Positions 42,748 to 56,500 of a stretch of DNA of 64,000 nt are shown here, one piece after another. The notes beneath the pieces were generated by a model. That model saw only the letters and a list, made by a program, of their open reading frames with translations, was not told the DNA's origin and made no database searches. The position numbers and the translations under genes were made by a program. This DNA comes from Seriola aureovittata (lineage: Eukaryota > Chordata > Actinopteri > Carangiformes > Carangidae), in the NCBI RefSeq assembly GCF_021018895.1, contig NC_079382.1, positions 11,612,501 through 11,676,500 of the forward strand. Reading direction: 5' to 3'. Position 1 is the first letter of the stretch. Each line of letters starts with the position of its first letter.

Positions 42748-45700
42748 TTACATGTCCAGAAGCAGAACGCGTGGATCTTCCACCACAGCTTTTATCTTGC
42801 GTAAGAAAGTGACTGCTTCTCTACCGTCAACGAGTCGGTGGTCGTACGTCAGTGCCACATACATCATGGGCCGGATCTCAACCTGCCAAAGCACAAAGCA
42901 GTTCAACTGTTTACTCACGTCTGAGTGCATCAGGTTTGGAAAACAAGTAGATCGTTTCAGTATGTTTAATCATTGCCTGTCCAAGCAGATATAAATGATT
43001 AATTCTTGCACAACTTTTTTTTTTTTCGATTTTATAATCATCTGACATTTAATAATTTGTGTAAGATGAGCAAACTTAGATTTCATACCTCATCTTTTGC
43101 ACCAGTAAAACTTTTGCTAACCGAGTAGATTATCTCTTCGCTGTTTTCCTAGTCACACAACATCTGTATTTATGGACGAATAACTCTCACCTCGCCATTC
43201 ATGGCCACAGGTCGGTCGAAGATGCCATGCATGCCCAGGATGGCAGACTGGGGGGGGTTGATGATGGGTGTACCAAACATGGAGCCAAACACACCACCAT
43301 TGCTGATGGTGAAGGTGCCTCCATCCATATCTTCGACAGCAAGCTCATTATTACGAGCCTGAGGTGCACAACACAAATGATTTTCTCATTTTATGATAAA
43401 AGTATATAGGCACCGATTTTATACTGAATTGCGTAGCAGTGTCAAGATTAAAAAAAGAATACAATCATCTTAGGATGCTGGTTACCACCTATAGCACAAC
43501 GCATTTTACCTTTTCTCCCAGTGCGTTAATGGCTTTCTCGATGTCAGTGAAGTTCATGGTCTCAACATTACGGATCACTGGTACAACAAGCCCCTAGAGA
43601 AATACATGTCGTTCACATGCAGTCAATGTTACTCAGCCTTTAACAGCAACAGTTTTTACACACAAATGTAAAGTCTTAAAGAGTCAAAAGTCGTACCTTT
43701 GGAGTTGCCACAGCAACACTAATGTCCACATAATCCCTGTAGATGATCTCTTTGGTTGTGTCATCAATAACTAGTAAAAACATTTAGAGGGTAAAGTTTA
43801 GTAAAACAAAAATATAAAAACTATAATATTTGGCTACAAACACTATACTTTAAAAAGCTCAATTTCAAGCAAATGAAAAAACACTGGAAGCGGGTCTGCA
43901 TCGTCTTACCAGCATTGACAGCAGGTTGTTCAGTCAGGGCGTGAGCTGCAGCCTTCACAAACGCCGACATAAAACCCAGTTTGATGCTGTGCTTCTTCAA
44001 GAAAGCATCCTTATGGATTTTCCTCATGTCCTGAATGTTGCTGAAACAAAGTTGATGACACGTTAGAGATTTTTTAGTGAGGAAACATCTTTATAAAAAA
44101 GTACCTTCAGTCAAATAATTCCTATGATCACATGCGACACTGGTGTGCAAACACTTATGCCGTGAAATGTGGATCAGGTTCTTTTGTACTGAGGCTTGTA
44201 ATCCTGACGGGGTAGGGTTGTGAATATGATGGGGAAAGTTGGAGTAATCTTTTCAGGAGCTGCCGTGTCTCACCTCATGTCCACCTCATTGAAGGTGGTC
44301 AGCATGGCGCAGGTGTTCTGAGCCTCCTTCAGCCTCTGAGCGATCCTCAGCCTCATACGGTTCATCTTCACCTGGTCAGCAGGAAAACAAAAAGTTCTGT
44401 GAACCATCGTCTTTGCCTTGTTGGTAGGCCATGACAAAAACTTTGTTAGTTCCTATGTGTGTTACCCTGTTTTCTCCTCTGCCTCCTGCTGTTGGAGGAG
44501 CTGCTGCTGGAGCTGCAGGAGTGGGTTTGACGGCAGAAACTACACAAAGAGAAAGGCAGGGAAACGCAATTTCAGATACATACATATACACATATAATAA
44601 ATACATAAAAACTGTAGATTCATATGATAAGAGTAGGAAACACACCAGGTTTAGCTGGGGCAGCCTGAGGTGGCACTGGGGGCATGGCTGTGGGGGTTGA
44701 AGCTGGAGTAGGTGGAGGTGGTGGAGGAGGAGGGGCTGAAGCTGCCGCAGCTGGTGCCTCTGCAGCCGGGGAGGGAGCAGCTTTAGCAGCAGCAGCTGAG
44801 GAGGCAAGAGTAAAACAAGTCACAACTGAATTGATTCTGTAGCACCGAGCATCAAAAATGAGCTGAAAAATCTTTTAAATCATTACAGTGTTAGTTTTAC
44901 ATTGTATTTTATTAAAGCGAGGCACAGCTCTTCGTGTATCTACACTGCTACAATATTATGAAAAAATGTTGAAATGCCTATTTACTCAAGTCAGTGAATT
45001 ATCAAAACTGTATTGTTTTGGTAATGGTACTACTGACTGACAAAAACTGACAGATATACTGGCACCAGAATAGAGAAACAGCACCGAGTTCTTCTAGATC
45101 ATTATAAGTGATGAAATGATCAATGATGTTCAACTAAGCACACCTCCTTTCCGGAGTTTGAAGAGCGGCGTTCCTCCTTCTACCTTCCCTCCATCGGGCA
45201 CCAGTAGTTCCTCAATTACACCAGCTGCTGGAGCCGGGACTTGTACAGAAGTCTGGAAATAGAAAATACACAAGTTTTGCAAAGATTTTTTTCTTATCCT
45301 GTTTAAGTAAAAAAAAAAAAAAAAAATCATACAAATAATTTTAGGTTGATGTTTCTTGTTCATACCTTGTCAGTCTCAATTTCACACACCACCTCATCTT
45401 CTGTCACTGAGTCACCCACAGCTAAAATAAAAACAATGAAGGAGTGTGTTTTTCATGTGCAGAAATGTGAATACTTTCAACATCTGGCTCACCGATAATA
45501 CAATATAGGAGACAAACACCCGTGTAATATCATCATATCAATCATATGTTGACAAATACCAACCTTTCTCCCACCTCACATCCCCCTCTGTAACAGATTC
45601 TGCGAATGCAGGAGTTTTGACTGTGACTACTTCTTCCCCTGTACAAAGACAAAAACAACTATAAGTTACTATAAGTTGAACAATGAGTTAAGTTCAATAC

Positions 45701-48700
45701 AAAATGTTGAGAGCTATTGCAGTACATACTGTGAACAGCAGATGTCTTGAAGTATCTGATGTGGAAGACATTTGCCGATGATGGAAATTCACCTCTAAAT
45801 GTCAAGAAAACAAACTATTACTTTTATTTCCAGACTAATTCTAATTCAACAAATGACTTGAGATGCAATGCAATTAAAGCTAATTAATCTTTTATTTTTT
45901 TATGTTTAGTCCACAAGTCAGAAAATAGTGAAAATGCCCATCACAATCACAAAAAGCTCACAACAATCCATAGATAATCAATTAAGAATTATATAAAACA
46001 GAGAAAAGCAGCATTAGAACAATTAATTGATTATTTGATTCAGCACTAAATAACTTTGTTAATAAGCACACACAATAATGACCAACATTATAATGTACAG
46101 ATGTAGATGTACAGCTCAGTTTATGATATGATGAATAAAAAAAGAAGGATATCTCACTGACAGTGCATCATTGAGCGTTCTACAGATGAAAGGTTTACTG
46201 AAGGACAATCAAAGACAAACATCAAAATAGGAGGGAGCACTTACAGCTGAGAATTCCTGTAAACTAGCCGGCTGCAGACAGAGAGGCCTTAAAGGTAAAA
46301 AGAGAAGAAAGAAGAAAAAAAAAAAAAATCAACAAAAGCTGCAACGACTGCTTCTGCTGAGCCTCGCACATGAGATGAGTGGAGTTCTCTGAAAGCTGCA
46401 GTTAACCACTTGTGGGCTCCTCAGGCATCTCAACCATTGAATAAGCATTACTGATTCTGCTTTGGATGACCCACTCGTAGCGCTTGTTTATTCATGAGCA
46501 ACAGAATAAAGACAGCTGTCTTGGAGGCTCTCAACCCCAGCTAAAAGGACTGGTCTACGTAGTTAGTATAGAGGCATACTTACCTGATACACTTTGCCGG
46601 ACCAGCAAATTGTTGGCCTGAACAGATAAAATTTGAAAAAGAAAAAAAAAAAAATTAGTTTAACCAGTATTTATGTGTATTTGTGTTTTTGAATTTTATC
46701 TGGCTTTGTACTGAAGGCTGTTAAAATTACATTAGTGTCATTTAAATCAATTACCCTCCCCTAACTGTCAAAGGTGAGCCTCAAACCAAAACCTGCTTTT
46801 CTCTTCACCTGAACACTGACGTTAAACAGCTAAATGTTTTGAGCCTACTTAATCTGCCGTGGCACTGCGACCTTGGTTAGTTTGATTGTAAACAGACAAG
46901 CCTAAGCTGTAAGTCTTCTAAAGAGATTCACCAGTAAATGTGGATTGTGGAGACAAAAAAAAAAACAAACACTTCTGTGTACCCTCAACTTGCAGTTCAA
47001 ACAGTTTTCTACAGTGTTATATAGCAGAGGTGGACTACATTGCCTGAAACAACATCAATATACAAATCAATACACTACAATCTGCTAACTAAAAATTTGT
47101 CACAAGAGGAAATGCATCAAGATCTGTGTGGCTTACCAACTCAACTCAAACTTTCCTGGGGGGAAACCCTGATTCATCGCCATGAATCAAAGGGCAACGA
47201 GTAATGAAGTATATCTGAATAACTCACACCACCGATTACTGTAAGGATGTAGGGAGAGACATCTACCACATAAACAACTTTACTTTTCTAAAATGTCTGA
47301 TGAACAATCATTTGCCTCTTCTTAATGGGAAGGAAGTCTGATATCCCTTTGTAGCTTTGACTTTGAGGTAAAACACTGGATTTTCCAATGCTAGCTGCTG
47401 GTTAGGGTTAACGGTGCTGCGTTGCTGTATGTGATGAGTCATGTGTGAAGTTATTTTGAGGGCTGGGCCTCAAGTTCCCGCTGTTCTTACACTGATGTTT
47501 GTCAAGTGGAGTTACTTAGCACTCTAACCAAAACATACTGATGTGGGATGCCAGAAGAGGGCGGATTTTGGACCCAATCATCCACAATACAGCAACGCGT
47601 GTGCAGACATGTAGCCAACCAACCACTTGACTTTCTATTATTCTTACTTTATAGAACAACTAGTGTTGATTGCGCACCATGAAGGCCATCACACTGACTG
47701 ATGAACCACCAGTGTATTTGGTTTAATTTTGAACTCACTGTTCTTGCATTAACTTTTTCAATGTGTTCCAAATGAGGACCTGCCTCAGTCAAAACTCCAG
47801 ATGAATTCCTGCACATATTCAAAAATCTTTTGTACCATTACATACACTGGCAAGTTAATAGATAACCTAGCTGAAAGTAATTCAGCCTAACACACCTGCC
47901 TCGAAAGAAATTAAACCGTCAGTAATCCTACCTTCTACATACACGACTACAACGATTGTTTGGTCAGATGATCAAAAGTAGTTTTTAAATAAAAAATGCA
48001 AGACGAATCATTGGTTCGAGTTTCTCAAACTAAACTAAACGATAATGAAAATAATCATAAGTTGCCACCCTTATTATACACTCAGTTGCCAGTTCATTAG
48101 GTACAAAGTGCTCAGACTAATGAAGTATAATACAACTGCCCTGCAATAAATCCTACCTTCATTTTACATAGGTGTTGATTCAACTTTATGATCATTTATA
48201 AGGCAGCAGATTGTGATGCTATTGAATTGTGCAGCACTTTAATGATAGGTATTTCTACTATTTTGTCCGATTTATTTAAATCAGCGAGGGTAGGCCAAGT
48301 AACTGAAACACCTCACTGTATAATTCAGTAGAATTCAACAGCGTCACAAACAGCAGCCTAAAAAATTATCATTGAGTTGAATCAATAAGTCTGGTGACTG
48401 ACTGTATCCCAGCGTGGACTTAAAATCCGCATAATGGAACACAATACAACAGCACAGCCAACTACAGCCTCTAATATGACTTTAGTTGAATTAACATAAA
48501 ATAAATGTTTACACTCTTGACAAAAACTGAACCTTGCAACTTCATTTAAACAAGTATTCACTGCAGAGCTGTTGTATTATACTGCATTAGTTTTAACCAA
48601 GTGCATAACTGAGTGTACTTCTACCATCCATAATCAGCTGGCAACACTAACACCAGGGAGAAGAACAAATCAAGTCGGGAAGATACAAGTCATTACTTTG

Positions 48701-49353
48701 GTGATCATGTTTCAGTTTCGTTACCTGCTCACAGCACTGAAAAGACAGCTGAACTTGTGAGGGCAAAGCCATAATGCCCCCTCGCTGCACATACATGTCT
48801 AACATGACATGGGCTATTTCTGTCAGGTCGCCTCAACCACACGAAACCATAACATACTAACATTAGCCTGCCACGACTGGGGTGTGTCGTGTCAAGCCTG
48901 TCACTGAGAAATACAAAATAAAAAAGACTATAATTATTGCTAGCTAACAAGGGACAGAAGGTCTACTCTCCTAGCTTGTTAGCTAGCCGGTTTGTTGTGA
49001 AATGCCGGTTAAAGCTAACATTAAGTTTGGTATTTACAACAATCTTGAAATAAAAGTCGATATTCACTAGTCAGGTAGTTAATGGGAAACTGTTCTCAGC
49101 TTCTTGACTGACCTGAGCTGCTTCTGAAACTGTCACTGTCTGTCTGTCCTTGGTAGCTGAGGCCCTGCTTCACAACAAGCTAACGTCTGCGGTACGCTAC
49201 TAAACAACCATCTGTGTCTTATTATAATCAGCGGGGTCCGTCTCAGAGTAAACACCCGGGCTCACGTCAATGATTTTTTTTCAAACCTACCTGGCTCACC
49301 GCTGACAGGGAACGGCCAAGCGTCCGGTACACACATCGAGATCGTGATAACAT
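42748..49353 (-). CDS. dlst: Dihydrolipoyl succinyltransferase, E2 of 2-oxoglutarate dehydrogenase
   Basis: Fifteen exons join in phase to 452 residues (human 453). From 5' to 3': 49291-49353, 46584-46617, 46245-46287, 45730-45794, 45564-45638, 45366-45421, 45144-45252, 44646-44795, 44466-44539, 44274-44371, 43910-44040, 43697-43770, 43510-43593, 43191-43358 and 42748-42882. [16 protein letters not shown] is a basic mitochondrial presequence. The lipoyl domain has EIETDKTSV with the lipoylated Lys. An Ala/Pro-rich linker follows, with no E1/E3-binding domain, as in vertebrate E2o. The catalytic domain ends with the conserved HxxxDG in [11 protein letters not shown]. It transfers succinyl groups to CoA in the mitochondrial matrix as the 24-mer core of the TCA-cycle complex. 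The ORF is open upstream of 49353, but the start follows homology. Confidence 0.96.
45881..46048 (+). repeat. Fish dispersed repeat, 'GGGCTGC...' family, copy 3 (truncated)
   Basis: It lies in dlst intron 3. It keeps the landmarks 'cagaaaatagtgaaaatgcccatcac' and the tail AATTAATTGATTATTTGATTCAGCACTA, but lacks the middle part. It is on the opposite strand to dlst. Confidence 0.7.
48075..48357 (+). repeat. Fish dispersed repeat ('CACTCAGTTGCCAG' type), copy 1
   Basis: It begins ACACTCAGTTGCCAGTTCATTAGGTAC and includes 'ccctgcaataaatcctacctt', 'ggcagcagattgtg' and 'aaatcagcgagggtaggccaagt'. I recognise this order from a widespread teleost repeat. It lies in dlst intron 1, opposite to the gene. 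Confidence 0.65.
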
Positions 49354-50578
49354 AGCGATAGCTGGCGGCTGTGCCTGTTGTGTGACAGCCGAGGAAGAAG
49401 CGGTGTCCGGACGCTCGATGCTCACAGGCACGGGGGCGGTCCCACTGGAAGAAACCACTGCGGCTTGGCGGGAGGGGGCACGGCGGGGTACCGACCGGTG
49501 GGAGCTGAGATAAAGGTAAAAACCATCATTTACCACGAACTACAACGTGACAAATAATGTGAATGGGGTCAAATAATAGAGAATTTTCCACATGATAACA
49601 TAATAAAATGTACTCATCGATAATAGGACTGTACCATTGCCTGCATTAGGGGAGTCATCTATACTTTTAAAAGCCTTTCAAAAAAAAAAAAGTTACATAA
49701 CAGACACAACCACACAAAAAGTAAGAAACTGTGTACAATTTAATTTAAGCATTTATTCCTCAGTCAGTTAATTAACGGTTGGCCTCAGATGTTATTATTA
49801 TAATATGATTATGTGGCAGGTAGGGATGGGATAGGTTGGCATGTTTGACCACACCTCCTGGTTTCTGAAGAGGCTCTCATCTGGACCAGTACAAATAACT
49901 GAGTCATTTCTCCTCCTGCAAGTTCCAGACCTGCAGCCTCCTCTGGTCCTCTCCGACAGGCAACAGGTAGGTTATCTATCAGTTCCTTAAACTGTAGCCG
50001 GTGTGTTTAATGTCTCAGCTACATGTTATATTTTCTCTCAAGATGTCTAATTTAAACTTTGATTTTAATTCTGAATCTTAAATCGAGTCAATCTGAAATT
50101 GTATTTTAGCTGAAAGAAATAATGAAAGTGACACATTTGTGAAGCAATTTACACCACTGATACAGAAAGTAACAGAAAGCGAAAAAATTGTTTCTTTTCT
50201 AGCTGTGCAAAGATCTGCTAAGTGCAGTGCATCAAAGGCTCTATTCACATCTAAAATGTATTGAAAAACTAAATTGTTTGTTAAATATTTTAAATATGAA
50301 ACGTGTTCAATTCACTTGAATATACTTGTAATGAAAAGAAACATAGAATAGAAAAAGAGGTATGGAGGTAAAGAGGTATGATATTTATTTTATTATTTTT
50401 TATATACTTATTTGAAAAGCAATTCAAATCCTTGTACAAAAAATAGATCTTTGCTAGTGTGACATTTCAAACAATTCAAGGAAGCAATGCTATTTTTAAT
50501 TTCTTACATCACCTGCATTATATAATTAATGATTGTGTTTTTTTCACAGTTGTCTTTTTTTTTTTTTTTTAAATCCAG
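49354..50578. promoter_or_regulatory. Divergent dlst/prox2 promoter region
   Basis: dlst starts leftward at 49353 and prox2 codes rightward from 50584. A likely prox2 noncoding exon ends at a good donor, ACAG|GTAGG at 49966/49967, and would splice to the acceptor at 50578/50579. The DNA just left of 49500 is GC-rich, fitting the dlst 5' UTR and promoter. An AP-1 consensus TGAGTCA lies at 49900-49906. The remainder (49970-50570) is AT-rich and would be prox2 intron. Confidence 0.45.
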
Positions 50579-50583
50579 GAAGC

Positions 50584-53500
50584 ATGAATCCAAGTGTCTG
50601 GAGCAAAAGCATGTATTCCTCCAGCAACATTTGCCTTGACGGCTGCACTGCAGAGCACCTCTCCTCTGTTCAATACGACCCTGTACCGTCAAATCCAGAT
50701 GTATCAGGTGTTTCTGTGACTTTCCACAAAGACAGTGAGAACATGAAAATGCCACGGGAGAGTGATTATTACAGCAGCGATGAAGCTGGTTCAGGTTTGA
50801 TCTGTTCTAGCCAGCTGGAGCTCGATCCACCCAGAGACAGCACCACAAGAAGGCATCCATCCCCAGCATCCAGTTCTTGTGGTCATCATGACTGGAACCT
50901 AAGCAGTGGCCATCAAGCAAAGCGTGCCAGAGTAGAAAATATCATCAAAGGCATGACCAGCTCTCCTGGTGCGCACTGCACAGATGTTATGACAAATCAG
51001 CACGAGGAGTCCGACTGCGTGCAGGAAAGTGAAAGGATTGGCGAACTGCCTTTACATCAGGAGCACATGGAAAGAAGTGGATCTGGCGGCACGAGTCACA
51101 GCCAGACAACAAGCAAGCAGCTGGAGAGTCAGCAGCAGAACCTACGACAGCTCAGAGCAAAGTTTAACCATGTAGATGAAGAAACTGAAACCACAGACAC
51201 TAGTAAGGAGAAGTATCCCACCTGGAACGATTCTCCTGACACATCTCCAACAGATCCATTTACAGATTCATACAGCGAGTTTGAGAACAGCTTTAGTAGA
51301 AAATACCAAGGCTGGAAGAAGGTGAAGCTGATGAACTACTTCCAATCCAAACCTGAGAGAATAAAGCTAATGGCAGATGTGTTAAAGTATGAACTGTCCA
51401 GAGCTGTCAGTAGAAGTGTTGACTCTGTCTTCAAAAGCATGCCACTTCTACAGACATCACTAAACAACGAGCGGAGTGCAGACACCGATATGCCTCAGCA
51501 GACATCAGTGTGTAATGATAAAAAATTAAGAATTCCGTGTTGTGGGAATGCAGAGGTGCAAGTCCCAGATGTTCAAACCGAAGCTCTGTCTCTGGTCGTA
51601 CAAAAGCCTCGACTGGACAAGTTTATCCTCCAGCCCAGATTGAGAGCTAACCATCGTCCAAAACTTCAGGTCCCCTTCAGTCATGACTTCGCTCTGCACG
51701 ACGATCGGCCGTCCCAGAAGAATCACAGCACTGCCCATCAACATGCCCTGAGATGCTTGCAAGACGGGTGCCCTGAAGTTGGCCAAGCAAAGTTTGAGAT
51801 GTTTGACACACACTGGAACTCGGTCAAAGCGAGATCGAAGGTCAACTCCAGATCCGTGAGAAGCCCACAGACTCACACTGTGTCGGTGGATCCAATGCTT
51901 TTAGAAAGCCTGTGCCTCCCTCACGTCAAGATTGAGTCTGATAGCCTGCAGAATAACCTGTACATGCTGAATGTATCCTTTACAATTTTCTAATGATGGC
52001 GTAGCCTAATATTTCTCTCCTTATTGTAGCTTCTGAAGCAGCTGCCTTTAGATGCAAGTAATAATTCCTCTGCCTATTTGAGGTTCGAATAACTCAGCTC
52101 CATGTCACAAACCGTGTCATCACCTCAGGGATGCTGCAAAATGAGTCTGTTCATCAACACCAATTTTACCTCTCTTTAAAGAAGACAGCAACTTTGCACC
52201 TTACAGAATCCAATGAGTTCTCCCTTCCACCTTCTAGACTGTGAAGAAAATTGCAGTTTTTCCATCTGACCTGGGTCGTAACGATATCTTGGAGAGAAAA
52301 TGTTTGCAGGCTCATTAACATTGAGACTGTCAGACTGTTTAGTTACGTGTAGGATGTGCGTGTGTGTGTGTGTGCGTGTGTGTGTTTTTATCCTTAACAC
52401 TGGTGCGTTTTAGGAGGGTCTGACCACAAGCCATCTGAAGAAAGCAAAGCTTATGTTCTTCTACACTCGCTACCCGAGCTCACTGGTACTGAAGATGTGT
52501 TTCCACGATGTGCAGGTGAGAAAATACTTGCAGTTTAGAGCACGGGTACATTTCTTCCACATAATAGTGTCATTTTAGAATAGATTCTAAATGACCAGAT
52601 AAATTAATAGATTTTATTCACAAAGCGTGACTTACTTTTACTGAAAGAATACAGATTTGCATTTTAGCAGGCAGTTTGAAAAGTTCTATGGTTTTTAAAA
52701 TGAAAGCGATTCCTAACCAGTTCTGTGCTTGCAGGATCTGTGACTACAGAATGAAAACAATCAAGTTCATCATTTAAAAAATTTATTTGTCAGCACCATT
52801 ATAACAATCAATAAATGAACATTACATCACTGTTGAATTTCTACACAAAATGTGTAACAATGAAAACACAACATGATAAAATAGTTTATTCGTTTTTCAT
52901 TATCTTTATATTTTGAAATCTACACCATGAAACATGTTTAGCAGCTTCCACCACATAAAGACTACAGTAATTACAGTATACCAAATTAATGTAATTTGAA
53001 TAATCTTCATATTTCATCAGCTCACTTACCTGTTGTCCGTTTCGTCCTCAGTTCACACGCTGCATCACCTCTCAGCTCATCAAGTGGTTCAGTAACTTCA
53101 GGGAGTTTTACTACATCCAGATGGAAAAGTTTGCCCGCCATGCCCTCATAGAAGGAGTGGCCGACGTGAGGGGTCTGACTGTGGGGAGAGAATCAGAACT
53201 TTTCAGAGCTCTGAATATGCATTACAACAAAGCCAACGACTTCCAGGTGAGGTATACCTGAAACTTAACAGGGATTATCATTATTGCTCTGAATATACCA
53301 ATTACTCACATCATCTGCCTATAAAGATGAGCTGCAGTCATTTTTTGTCTAGAGCTGATCCTGACCTGTCAGTTATGTGTGATCTTTTTTACTTTGGAAG
53401 CTTTCAGTGAGGTAATTTTACTGTCTAATTTTTGATCATGTGCCGTTCCAACAGGATTTACTTTTATTGTTTGTTTTTTGTGCGTGTGTATAGTTTATAT

Positions 53501-56500
53501 TTATTATTTCTCAGTAGTCTCAAACTCAAAATCATTTTCTAATCTGTTCACTTCACTGCATCTCCTCATTTGTAGTTGATGTAGATTTTTAAAGAAATCA
53601 GTGGGGACAGATGCATTTCATATTTTGTAGGTTATACTGAATAATACACCCATGAGTTAGTGAACTGTTTTAATAATTTATGTTTTTTGTTGTAAGTACA
53701 GAGGTAAAAAAAAAAAAAAGAATTTAAAGACGCTTCATCATAGCCAGAGGTCCTGCATGTGTCCACGCGTCTGGTATTACATGTGTTAACATGTACATAA
53801 TTCCAAGATGATACATAAACCACAAATAAATTCCATTGGGTGAATTTAATCACATTATAACATGACACAAGTCACCGTGCTCAACAGCGTAACAACAATA
53901 ATCTAAATATACCAAACACACAGATGCTCAGACTATTAAGAAAAGAAATGTCTCAACACTGGCTCATACACATTTAGTTCTGGGTATTCTGCTTCACTAA
54001 ATAGGTGACAGAAGAGACTGAACTGAGAGAAGGGACATTTTTAGGATTAGGATGCCTCAGGTCTCATCCACTTTCTAACAATAGAATAATATTATGAGAA
54101 AAAAACCCTCTCACATTGAGTTTTTTTCTGGCATCATAATAACTTCATAAAGCCAAGTTAATAAGTCTCCACCACATTAGTGAAGACCAAGCAGAAAACA
54201 GCCTCATCTGACCGAATTTATCAAAAGGCCATACGACAGCGATGGACACTCAGTGCCCACTTTACTAGGCACACCTGTACAATCGATACAAATTTTCCAC
54301 CATAAAGTCTATGTTTATGATACCTATAGTGTTTTTGTTGATGCTGTCATAAACTCAGCTAATTAATGTAATAAGGCTTGCTGATTGTAGTAGTATAGAA
54401 TCATACTGTGAAGTTTATGTCACAATGAGTATTTAGTTAAATAGCAATTTCTGCAGTTTTCACTGTCTTGAGAGTAACAGTAAAAGTGTGGGAGTGTCTC
54501 TGCGACATTATATTACTTTAAAAAAATGTTTTATACATGTGGAAATTAAAAACAATGCGCATTCTAATCAGTGATGACCAGATTTCAAAAGTTGACTTAG
54601 ACGTGACCCTGGAGCCTGTAAACTCAGTTCTAAAAATTGAGTTTACATAGTTTACAGCAAAACCTTACTGCACAATTAGGAATGTGCACAAAGAACACGA
54701 TTTAGAACAGCAGGAGGGACAACAGGGCTGCAAAATGATTTTTTTCCAATAGTTCCCTGCACTATATAGCAGTAATGGGTAATGATACAATTAATTAATT
54801 ATGTGTTGATTAAATTGGACCCGGATAAACATCTGGAAAATGAATGGATGAACTGACAAATAATAAATTATTAATTAATTAAAGTTCACACTTTGACAAC
54901 TATCTCACATTTATTGTTTTTAACTTATTTAGATATAACATCTTCAGACAGCCTGCAAGTAAAAACATTTTAGAACTATGATGACTGTGAATTAAATAAG
55001 ACATACCTTTCTATTACCTTCTAAGTTTAAACATATGAAACTGAATTCAGTGCCTTTCAAGACTTTTCTTGTAAAACATTTTGGATTCAGTGTGATTTGG
55101 CTCAGTGTGAAACTTCAAGGATTCCAGACAAGAAATCTACCAACATAATCAATAAGAAATGAAAGAGCAACAGGCCAAAACTTGAAGTTAGTTGTGAAAG
55201 TGCCACCAGAGAACCTGAACCTTTATCTCTGCATCAGGAGAACGGAGTCAAAAACAGCAGAGCAGCAGTAATGAAGGGCAGAGAGAGGACAGGAGGGGGT
55301 GAAATGCTGTGAGTGTGCCAAAGTAAGGGGATGAGGAGAATTTCTAATGAAACACAGTTAATGAAGAGAGCTGGGTTACTGCACTGAGTAAACAGCTTTT
55401 TCCAGGTTTTACTCTTTATAATCACCATCAATGTCATGTCAAACTGTTTAGACATTAGTTTAGTGTGTTTCGTGAGAGTCACGTCTGCACTGCTTACATC
55501 CCTGTTTCGTCTGAAGTCAGACAGATTACACTTACGAACACACCCAGCAGTGTTGCTGTGCTTATATGGAAGCTGGAGCTGAAATCAAACATGCATGTCA
55601 GAGGGAATGAAAACACAGGCTGCCCTCTTTGTTTCAAACCAGTTTCCCCTTGCACAATAGTAAATGCGTGGCTGTCATTTGAGAGAAGGAACTGAAGTGT
55701 TTTTTTGTTTTTTTTTTTAATGAATGACATAATGCAAATAGAAAAATGGCAGTATGTTTGGCCACAGCTGTACTGGAAACAAAAGCAGCAACATGCCCAC
55801 ATAAAGTCCATAAAGGGTAAATGATCATTACATAGCCACCAAGGCAACCCCATCTCATACATAACATTGGTATACTGAGAATATGATTAAAGCATTAAAA
55901 AAATCTGGTGAGCATTAAGCCTTTAGACTCCTCTTTGATGGTATTTATGTAACTATTAATAACTAATATGTTGTCAATGCAACTGAATTGTAAAAAAAAA
56001 AAAAAAAAAGATAGTGAAAGAAGTGAAAATCCATCATTGGGCAGCCTGAGAATCCAGGTAAGAAAAAGCTATATGATGTTATATTTATAAAACTCACCAA
56101 AATGAGTTTGTTTGCCTTGTAGTTTGAGAAAAAAAAGGCAAACAAACTGTATTCGAAGCACAAACATCACATTTTGACCACAGCACATGGAATATCCAAG
56201 ACACAGAGGGTTCATCCTCTGGGGAGCACGAATACAACAAAGTAAACCTTTTGACCAAATGGTGGTGAGGAAGCAGGTCAACAGTAGGGATGGGAATCGA
56301 TACTAATGCCAATACAGATTATGTTAATCAGGCCAATTGTTTTTCTTTTTAATCAATTCCCATAACGATTCCTGATCAATTTTCCCAACTGTCAGAAAAA
56401 CATGCCAGCATTTCTTTACTCCAATCTCTGGTCACGTGGTCACTGACAACATTGTAAATCATCCTCTGAGGACAATGAATATCCAGACCAAGTTCCAGGG

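Noticed and set aside
49267..49536. Extended N terminus of dlst (MVNDGFYLYLS...)
   Set aside because: Open upstream frame in the 5' UTR; homologues start at MLSRSRC with a mitochondrial presequence.
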